Positions 55,120 to 64,000 of a DNA stretch of 64,000 nt are shown here, one piece after another; the first letter of the stretch is position 1, and each line of letters starts with the position of its first letter. Source of the stretch: Phytophthora quininea. Its lineage: Eukaryota; Oomycota; Peronosporomycetes; Peronosporales; Peronosporaceae. The stretch spans positions 186,001 to 250,000 of the forward strand of contig JAAVTG010000570.1 of the NCBI GenBank assembly GCA_011947345.1. The letters run 5' to 3'. The notes under the pieces are model-generated. The model searched no databases and had not been told where the DNA came from. It was given only the letters and a program-made list of their open reading frames with translations. A program made the translations under genes and the position numbers.

Positions 55120-58100
55120 ATGGACGCTCAAGACCAGGAAAACGATCTTTTGGACGCCAACACGAACGATTCGGATGCAGCTGACGAAGATCTCAAGAAC
55201 CAACACTTGAAACCGGGGAAGATGCTGCAGAAAATGCCCAAGAAAAGACTTTCAACCCTCCAAGGCGGTCCATGAGCTTCTCCGCAAGACGATGCTCTCC
55301 TGCTTCGTCACGGACAAATACACGCCCCTGGAGCGCGCCCAATTAATTCGGGACGTCCAAAACCTGACCAGAGCTTTTGCCAAGCGGATGCTGCTGCCTC
55401 CAGAGCAGAGTGAAGCTCCAGACGATGCGCAGTCGCAGTACCTGCTACCCAGATCTAGAGTGGCGCCTCCATCGGCGTATTTCTCTTTACACGATAATGG
55501 CAGATTGCACCTGCCCATCATTGACTGGAGTGCGTTCCGAGGCTACTCGGTGGCCATTTGGATTAACGTGGACTTTTGTGTGGCCCAAGCAAGGAAGGAG
55601 CGGTTAAGTGTGGGTGGGTCCAGCGAAGATCTGTATGCGAAGGTTAATTTGTTTAGATTCACGAACGGCTCGAACACGCTTGGCGTGGAGGCGTCTCTGG
55701 AGTACAGTGAGGATACCAATAGTGAAGGGAACCATGGAGTGCTGCTGAATGTGAGCTGCTGCGCTCCTGGCTCGACGGATTCGAAGACTAAAAATGCTGC
55801 GTCGGTGGCGGCTTCGTCGTATTCTCCCGAGTGGAGGAGGATACAGCACGAAGTTAATCTGGTGCCAGGCAAGTGGCATCTACTGGTGGTCTCACACTCA
55901 CTGCATTACGTCAAGAAGAGTAAAGTGACTTGCTATGTGGATAATAAGCTACAGTTCAAAGAAGAACTGGTGTACCCTTCAGGACTGGTCACTGCCTCGA
56001 AATGCACCGTCGGCGGAGGACGCAATGCCAAGACAAAAATCGCCAGTGTTGCCATGTACCAAGAAGAACTCTCTAAAGGTACGATCGAGCTAATGTATGC
56101 CTTGGGGCCTATGGTGTCTTCGTTCAATCGGTGGGCTGCGGTGTTGCCTGCTCAGTCAAGCCGTCTGGTTGCGGGGACTCACGAGCTGGTGCTTGGAGCT
56201 TCTCCACTAACTGTGCCGGAAAATGATTCATTTACGTCGTTTTGCAAGCTACAGACAGTATTTGCTTTTAACGCCCAGAACACAATCAACGAAGACTACG
56301 CGGACCTTGGAGTAGAATGGCTGTGTGAAGGTACAACGCCTAGCAGCAATGGAAAATGGCTGGCACTCGAAAGCACTGTGGGAGCATCCGCCGAAATTCA
56401 ACAACGGAACGCCCGGCTTGGCAAAAGTACTCAGAAGCTGTTGTACCCAGAGTCGCATGCCGTATGGTATCGATCTATCAGTGTAGCAGGAATCCCAGTG
56501 CTGCTAGACTACATTCTCACTGCTTACGAGAGAATCAAAGCTGCTGGAGAAGGTGACGATTCAGCTGGAAGTGAGCGCCCGCTAGCTGCGGTTGTGGAAA
56601 GTCTGGTTGTTGATCTCTTGTGGATAGTGAAGGGAATGCTGCTTAGCAACGTAGGCAACCAACAGGAAGTTCTCCAAAACTACGTGTTTCACCTCTTTTC
56701 CCACGCCATGACACGACACAAAGACTGCCTCCCTGCAATTTGGACGCCTGGGAGTCTCGTGGTTTGCGTGGAAGTGATCAAGAGTCTGTTTTGGATGGTG
56801 CCAACTCAAAGAAAGAACCTTGAGCTGAGCGAGAATCATCCGTACCATGCATCGATCTGGGCAACAAATCCTCTCTTTGCCTCCGGTGTTCGCGCTATCC
56901 TTTTAGACTACCGATTATGGACGCATGCAGACTACAAGACGCAGTCTATCTACAATCACCAGCTGTATGGGCTTGCCTGTGAATACCCAAGGGCATTCAA
57001 CAATATGCAAGCGGTGTCGAAAGTACTGGAGATTCTGGGGAATTTTTATTCGGCTCCTCCATCCTCTCATACCCCCAGCGAAACGGAACCCACCCAAAAT
57101 TCCCAGCACTTGAAGGAACCAGATGATAAGGACCACCATTGGAAACAGCAGTGCATTCAAAGTCTGGTAGAAGTTATTGAGGTGTGTCTAACAAACCAGA
57201 GCACGCAAGTTTTTGAGGTCCTGGAACAAGAAGTCATGGAAACCACCTTTGCTCGAGCAACGACTCCTGCGGGTAGTGGTGGAGGCTCTAGCACGGGTGG
57301 ATCTGGTGCAGCCCCATCTACTTCAGCGCCGCCGTCCTCCTCCTCCTCTCCGTTAATGGCCGATCCTGGCCGCAAAGGAGGAGTGTTTAGCATTAATCTC
57401 GAAAGTATCGTCTGGAGTGACCAATCAGCACCACACGGGGCAGAAACAAGTTCTGCTGAAGAGAAAGCAAATTCTGCCCCGAAGAAAAGTGTACTACACT
57501 CAGTGCAAGTTCGTTTCGCACTTGTTCGGGACCTTCGAGCTGTCATTCGGTTTTTAATGACCAGCGATGATTCCGCCGTATGCACGTCCATATTGCTTCT
57601 TCTGCGCCGCCTTGCAGTTTCCTTTTGGATATGCGCTTTGCTCTGATCAGCTCGAGCATGATGGATTGCCTGCTTTACTTGATGAATGGCAAACGTGATG
57701 ATTCTAACTCGAACGGTGTGAACACAGGAAAGGCTGAATCTCGAGAGAACCCGCAGGTTTCGGTCCATGTCCGCATGGCGTGCGTTCCGCTGTTCATTTA
57801 TCTACTGGACTGGCTGGAGTCCATTGAAGGTCGAACTGTGTGGTGTGGTCTTGAGGAGCATTTACGACTCGTCATGAACGGAGAAGGTAGTTTCTCTGTT
57901 GGGTTTTTAGAGCTGATGATGGAGTTTTACTTCGACCCAGCGTGGCTCCTCGGAGCTCAACACAGCATCATTATGAATGATCCGTCCAAGAAAAACTCGA
58001 TGCTGTTCCCGATCGCTCCGTCCGCGACAAATAAGTTGTCCATGGCCCATGAGACTGGACTTGAAAGTGGGATTGCAGTCTCGTCGCCAAACCTGGCTCC

Positions 58101-61100
58101 TCCGGGTGAAATAAGCACCGGTATCGGTGGCCTGATTGAGTGGATTAAAATGGCGAATCAGTTTGTGGGTAAACGTCTGCAATTAACATGGGAAAAGCGC
58201 GCTGCTGTCATTCGAATGACAGCTTTACGAAGCTTGTCTAACGTTGGTGGAGCAGTTCAAGAAAAGGTGGGGGTGGGAATAGCTCGGCACTAGCTGCGGA
58301 CATGTTTGATGAAGGCGTTAGTGGAATTCTAAGCCTACCTTTGCGAGGCATCTTGCCATTTTTGCCGATTTTACTGGGAAGAAGCTCGCCACATTTCCGC
58401 GAAAAGGTTCTCATGGATATCAACGTGAAACTAAAAACCGATGAAGATCTTCAGCAGCAGCTCTTACTGATGAAGAAAGGTTGGGCTGAAGCTTTGCTGG
58501 AGCTGTCATTGACGTGTGCTGTCGGTGCAGAACCATTCCGTGCCAGTCAAGATGAAAACGATACCAGCAACCCCCACGGTGAAAACTGTGGTCGTGCTTA
58601 CAGTTTCGATGCTAGTAAAACAGGGGAGGATTTAGTTTTAGACACGATTGTGTCTTTGTTGTGCATGGCGATGAGCAACACCCACGGCTGGAGGTCTGTC
58701 ACGCATTTGCTGTTTGCTTTGAAGGGATTACAGGCAAAGTATTCGTTGACTCCTGCATCTTCATTGCCGCCATTGAGTCAAGTGATTCAATATGTCAACG
58801 AAGCTGAACTGTATCAGGAACCATTGAATTGGGTTTGCCGAGTCGTTGGGATCGTTCTGCAGCGCATGGCGAGGAGTCGAACAATTCTATCCCGACTGCT
58901 GGCCGAAAACGTGCAGCGACTGCTGTTCCTCGTTCATGAAACGTTACTTGCTCAACCGCTAAGGTCAACGTTATCAGGGGAATCTACAGAGTCGACCACC
59001 GGATCAGACAAGTTTGCGTGGTCAAACGCCCAGCTTCTGTTGCTCCATTCAGTGCTAGATATCTGTGCAAGGTTGGTTGAAAGCACCCATAAAATGCATC
59101 GCGTGGGTCTTTTCCTGGACTCCAGATTCTGCAGCATGCGCTACCTTACGTGACGGGGAAAACAACAATGGAGCGTATGGTAGACGTATTGGTCCAAAGT
59201 TTCCAGCAGGAATTAACGGCAGGCTCTGCGCTTCGCGTTTATGAATCCGTGCCTACGCGAGATGTATTCCTTCGCGCGCTTGTGGATCTCCGCCGCGCAC
59301 TTGTTATTCACCGGCACGAAGAGTTACTCGTGCTGTTGCGCGGACTAACGCTCCGGATTTGTACGTCGGGATCCTTCGACGAAGAATTAGGCGTGGCTGG
59401 CCTTTCAGTGCATGAACTTGGTGAACTCACAGAGCAGCAAGCGGTGGAAGCGGTGTTGGATTCGCTTGGGCTGGCAATTAATGACACGGAACTGCATGAG
59501 CAAGAAGAGATGGAGGATATGGTGCCATATTTCCCAGTAGCTAAGGACCTACAACAGCCACTAGACCTCATTGCCGATACCAACGAGAAGGAGTTGGTCT
59601 CACCTGGGGGTACCAAGAAATACGCGAGTGTGGAATATATGGATGACAGTGAGCGAGTCCTTTGGGCTACACTGGAAGTGGAGGAGAATCGGATGTTGGC
59701 AACGCTTCGCGATGTAACGAGTCGTGAGAGGCAGCGTGCAACGAACACGATGAGCCAGCAACGGAAAAAGAAAGAACAATGGACGAAGAAACTGTGGACG
59801 AAGCATGAATTTATGTTTCGCTCGCAGAACCAGCACGATTCTCTTCGCCGTTTGTCGCCTGAGACGTGGGTCCAACTCCAAAAGACACTGGTGTGGCGTC
59901 TTGGGCTGTACGAGACACCTTTCCCATCTCGGATGCGGCGTACTGTTGAAGTGGATTTGCAGTTGACTTCAGATAGAATGCTGGCGCTAAAAGGCTCGGC
60001 AGACGAGGTCCTGGAGGCTAGCAAAGCTACCACAAAGGAGATACAACGTCGACAGTCCTCTTCAATATCTCTGGAATTACTGCATAGCCTAGAGAGCGAT
60101 AGTATTGGGAGCCCTACCAGCTCGGGAAATGCATCTGCTGGCGAGCTCTTGCTGGAACGTGTTGGTCGGGTCGTGGCCCAGCAACGTGGTGGTGAAATTC
60201 GTGATATCACATCAGATGATACGCTTCCAACAGCTCTCGTGGATACCTACGTTGCTAGTACGGACAGTGGTGATAAGGGCGGCGATGAAGGCGAAACACT
60301 CGCACTTGCCGAAGACGAACCAATTGACGAGGACAAAGGCCCACCCACTGTCAATATCGGGTCTGGCGATGGGAAAACCTCTCGAGCAGCAGCTAGTACT
60401 ATCAGTTCTATGCCATCTAACTCGAAAGGGGTCGGATTTTTAGGACAAGGCGAGAAGGGGCTTGATCCTGGCGCAGGTATTGCTGTGGCACCAAGCGATC
60501 AAGTTTATGCAAGTGTCACATGCCGGCGGGTTGTTCCGGAAGGAGTTGTGCTAGGTCGCCTTTCACTATGTAGCAAACACATTGCCTTTGAGCCTCAGAT
60601 GGAGCTTCCAGAGGATGCGAAATCGCCAGGAGGAGGACTTGCTCCAGGGACCACAGACTTTGACGACAGTACGCTCCCAATACCATCGAACGCAAGTGTG
60701 GATGAAGCTGCACCAGGACTGCATCGCTGTTGGCGATGGAAATATTCACACCTCGTTGGTGTTTACCTTCGCCGCTATCGTTTGCGTGACTCGGCGATCG
60801 AGATCTTTCTTCGCAACGGCAGTACCCACTTTCTGGACTTCCCACTAGTGACTAAGCAACGACGCAACGAGCTCGTTCGAGTATTGTACTCGTTTCTTCC
60901 AAGGAGTACCCCTAAGCAATGGCCAGGACGCGTGATCCCTCACCTCTCGGCGACAACGAAGGCATGGCAAAACCGGCAAATCAGCAATTTTGACTATCTC
61001 ATGGCCCTGAACACGTTTGCAGGGCGAAGTTTCAACGATTTGACGCAGTACCCTGTGTTTCCCTGGGTGCTGTCGAATTACGAAGACACTACGTTAGACC

Positions 61101-63646
61101 TAAGCGATCCGCATAACTTCCGTGATTTGTCAAAGCCCGTGGGTGCGCTGAACGCGGAACGGCTGGAAGAGTATTGGGAGCGTTATCACTCGTTTGACGA
61201 CCCAGTGATTCCAAAATTCCTCTATGGCTCTCACTACTCGACGTGTGCTGGAGTTGTGCTGTTCTTCCTCTTTCGTCTGGAGCCATTTGCGACTCTGCAT
61301 CAGAAAATGCAGGGCGGTAGCTTTGATCTTCCTGACCGTTTGTTCTTCTCCATTCAGGAGACGTGGCGTATGTGTAACTCTCAGATGTCTGAAGTGAAGG
61401 AGCTCACACCAGAGTTCTTTGCCAGCGACGGAAGCTTCTTGCGCAACCGCAATGATTATAAACTGGGAAACGGCACGATCAGCACTTAGTGGGCGATGTC
61501 CAGCTGCCCAAGTGGGCACGAACCCCAGAGGAGTTTATTCGGATGCACCGAGCGGCACTGGAGAGTGAGCACGTGTCTCGGCATTTGAACGAATGGATCG
61601 ACCTCATCTTTGGCTTCAAGCAACGTGGCCGAGCTTCCTTGCAGGCGAATAATGTCTTCTACTACCTTACGTATTATGGCGTGGTAGATTTAGACCAGGT
61701 CGAGGATCCATTCCTGAGAGAGTCGATGGAGTTGCAGATTGCGCACTTTGGTCAGTGCCCGATGCAACTCTTTGCTACTCCCCATCCTAAACGCCACGCT
61801 GCGTTTGCTCGAAGTGCCGTGGGGAAAACAACACCCACTGCAATACCCACTGGCAAACCCATCTCTGGTCGAGCAAGCCCTCCACTTAGTGGTGGATTTC
61901 CTAGCGGAGAAGGAAACTCTGGTGGCCCTGCCGCTAACATCCCACGACCACTTTCGTTGGCATTCCAAGACTTCTCTCCTATTGCACAGGAGAAACGGCG
62001 AAACTGGAGCCCAGTAGCTGCTGTGAAGCCCATCGCGAACAGCAGTATCAGACTGCTGAAAATCCTTCCAGATCGTGTCGTTAGTGTGAACGAGCTTGGA
62101 GTCGTCGAAGTTTACTACTGGAAACTCGTCCCCAAGCCAGCGCCACCGTTGCCGTCATCTCCTCCCGTCGGCGAATCACCCAAAACAACCAGTTCCTCAC
62201 CAAAAGCGTTTCTTTTGAACGATCCGGACGACACTCCACTGGAATCAGGAAGACTCTCGTTCTCAAAAGGTAGCACAGTACCAGATAGCGTAGCATCTGC
62301 ATTACAAAGCGATGGTATCTCTGCGGGCGAGGAAGATACCAGTAATGATTGTCCATGGCTGCTGGAGATCGTACGTGACGACTCTCCCTTCGATTATGTT
62401 CCGCGAATTCCCGTGTTTGACCGAGTTCACGACGAGGAAAGTGGCGGCCAACATGAGCACCACCGCGGATTCCCTGTGGCTATATCCCGCAATGGGCGAG
62501 TGGTCGTGTCCGGAGGTGCTCGCAATGGAGCTTTGCATTTCAGGTTACTCGACCTGGACAATGGTCACGTCATCGGTAAGGCTAGCGTAGTTGGTCACAG
62601 TGCTGCAGTCACATGTCTGAGCCTGGATCGATGGAGTTACCACAGCCACAACAACTACGTTTCGAATACTGCTCAAGAAGGGGAAGAGTTGTTAGTGTCG
62701 GGGTCGCAGGACGGGACGCTTGCCCTCTGGCGCCTGTCACGCGTGAAGCCAGATATCCTTTTCCGCTTACCACGCGTGTCGCCCCGCCCAATTCAGATCT
62801 TACGTGGTCATGCGAGTACAGTTGTGGACTGCTGCGTGAGTACTTATCTGGGGCTTGTCGTCTCGTGTTCTCGTTCTGTGGGGATGACCCATTTCCTGTA
62901 CGACGAGGGCCAGGTCGCGTTTGCTTTTGAACCGGAGGATTCTACAGGCGAATTCACTCACGTCCGTTTGTCCGTGAAAGGATACGTTATAGCGATTACC
63001 AAAACCTCGACAGCTGTACGATATTCCGAAAACGAACGCAAGCGGCATCGCGGCTAGCTGTAACAAGTGCCTGCCAGATCTACAATTTAACTGGCGTGCT
63101 GCTTCAGTCTCACTGCCTTCCGGATGAACAAGTGTCGGACTTGCAGCTCTCTGTCGAAGGCGATTTGATCTTCCTGACACTTTGCCCCGGAGTGATTCGT
63201 ATCTATCGTATCGAGGAGTGAGTACTTTGCTACACTTTGTTACACTTGGTTGTGGCACATTCTAATGTATTGTGTATAGTTTTGTTACCGTGCAGGAGTA
63301 CACTTCGCCGTCGGCCGTTGGCGCTACCATCTCGGCGTCGTGTTTTGGACCAAAAGAAGCGGTGATCTTGCTGGCTTCGGGCCACGACGATGGAACGTTG
63401 TCTTTGCAGTTGTTACCAGACGCAAGCGGCTCCATGTCGTTCCTAGCCAACGTGCGGAGACTTTTAGGCGTCTCGGCAAAGCTAAAACGCGTCAAGGGAA
63501 CGGTGCAGCACGCACAGACATTGGCCATGTCGACACTTGACAACGCGAAGGCTGTCACGACCACAGCACGCGACATTGCCGGTGAAGCACTCGGTGAAGC
63601 CAAGGTCATGATGCGTGGGTTATTCTCCTACCTCCAGAAGGCATAG
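55120..63646 (+). CDS. BEACH-WD40 protein (neurobeachin/LYST class)
   Basis: BEACH proteins are very large scaffolds for vesicle and lysosome traffic. After an acidic N-terminus comes a concanavalin-like domain (about residues 110-300, [12 protein letters not shown]), a long helical region, and a PH-like domain (about 1790-1920, [36 protein letters not shown]). The BEACH domain (about 1940-2220) has [47 protein letters not shown] and GDVQLPKWA, and WD40 repeats ([27 protein letters not shown]) fill the C-terminus. One intron is seen, 63218-63279 (GTGAGT...TATAG). Slips at GGGG 55215-55218, CCC 55256-55258, TTTT 57623-57626, GGGGG 58269-58273, TTTT 59110-59113, AAA 61468-61470 and AAAA 63001-63004 each need one base. 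The total is then exactly divisible by three and gives 2823 aa. Confidence 0.92.
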
Positions 63647-63745
63647 AAAAGATAATATTTTGCATCGTGGAAGACTGCATTGATTTTCATTCAACTTACA
63701 CACTGGCTGTAGCAGATTCTAACATCGATGTGCGCTGCGAGCACT

Positions 63746-64000
63746 TCAACGGCGGTCGTTGCGCTGGAATTGCAGCTTCTTGCGCAGCTCTCTGGCTGCT
63801 CGGGACAGCGCCGGCGAAAAGCCGGTGACAGTGTCGAGCCCTGGCGGTGGTACATGATACTCGAAGGACTGCGACACATACACGAAGGCCACCAGCAGCA
63901 GCAGGACAAGCAGCGCCAGCATGTAGTAGATGTATTCCAGGTGGCCGTCATTGAGGTCGCTGGTGAGCCAGAAGGAGAAAATGCTGTTGAGAGCGCCCGC
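63746..64000 (-). CDS. POT/PTR-type proton-coupled peptide transporter, C-terminal fragment
   Basis: An open frame of 84 codons enters from the right edge and ends at TGA 63748-63746. It reads GALNSIFSFWLTSDLNDGHLE, then a membrane helix (YIYYMLALLVLLLLVAFVYV), a short loop and a basic tail (RELRKKLQFQRNDRR). The helix-loop pattern WL..DLN.GHLEY is that of the last part of POT/NRT1-PTR family carriers of the major facilitator superfamily, which import di- and tripeptides or nitrate with protons. Only the C-terminus is visible, so the substrate is open. It is tail to tail with the BEACH gene, 99 bp apart. Confidence 0.65.
   Translation of the reverse strand, partial: AGALNSIFSFWLTSDLNDGHLEYIYYMLALLVLLLLVAFVYVSQSFEYHVPPPGLDTVTGFSPALSRAARELRKKLQFQRNDRR

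Overview
The window is nuclear DNA of a plant-pathogenic oomycete, most likely a Phytophthora or close relative. The evidence is: very short introns (57-81 nt) with GT donors and CTAAC/CTGAC-like branch sites; initiator motifs of the GCTCATTCTGCAATT type just upstream of start codons; a secreted effector with a dEER motif and an RXLR-like site; an elicitin-like secreted protein; a GH6 cellulase; and flagellar (enkurin) and lineage-typical families such as oomycete bZIP proteins with an unusual basic region and GxLxxVKWL-type ankyrin repeats. Genes are dense and on both strands; there are no operons.

Layout. 1-0.5 kb: 5' end of a Dicer/RIG-I-type helicase gene running off the left edge. 1.1-10 kb: housekeeping block on the + strand (SERCA-type calcium ATPase, small Cys-motif protein, Arp2, AMP deaminase). 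10.3-13 kb: accessory pocket with an RXLR-type effector, a decayed bZIP copy and an antisense effector remnant. 13.2-18 kb: SMC6 (minus) divergent from an unrecognised gene. 18-26.4 kb: four equilibrative nucleoside transporter (ENT) genes in two inverted pairs. 26.5-31.6 kb: a U-box E4-type ubiquitin ligase with three zinc-finger-like clusters, divergent from a COMM-domain gene. 32.7-33.5 kb: second decayed bZIP copy. 33.6-39.5 kb (minus): enkurin, GH6 cellulase, and a membrane M14 carboxypeptidase with a lectin-like N-terminus. 40.4-43.8 kb: second accessory pocket (intact bZIP copy, effector fragments, an RXLR pseudogene, elicitin-like gene). 44.4-48.2 kb: anoctamin/TMEM16 with an EF-hand tail. 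48.8-54.6 kb: small Cys/His protein, two decayed ankyrin loci around a dihydrodiol-dehydrogenase-like gene, and two small unknown genes. 55.1-63.6 kb: a very large BEACH-WD40 gene. Right edge: 3' end of a POT/PTR-type peptide transporter.

A property of the whole window: most long genes are broken into several frames, and in nearly every case the break sits at a homopolymer (usually 4 bases) and is repaired by exactly one more base of that run. I count about 36 such sites and no clear example of an extra base. With these corrections all the long genes become open with lengths divisible by three. I therefore treat them as probable sequencing/assembly undercalls and annotate the genes as whole, while keeping as pseudogenes the loci with true nonsense codons or larger lesions (bZIP copies A and B, the RXLR gene at 42.2 kb, the ankyrin loci).

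Functional themes: host interaction and secretion (effectors, elicitin-like protein, cellulase, carboxypeptidase), nucleoside salvage (four ENTs plus AMP deaminase), and core cell biology (Arp2, SMC6, SERCA, TMEM16, BEACH, COMMD, E4 ligase, enkurin).
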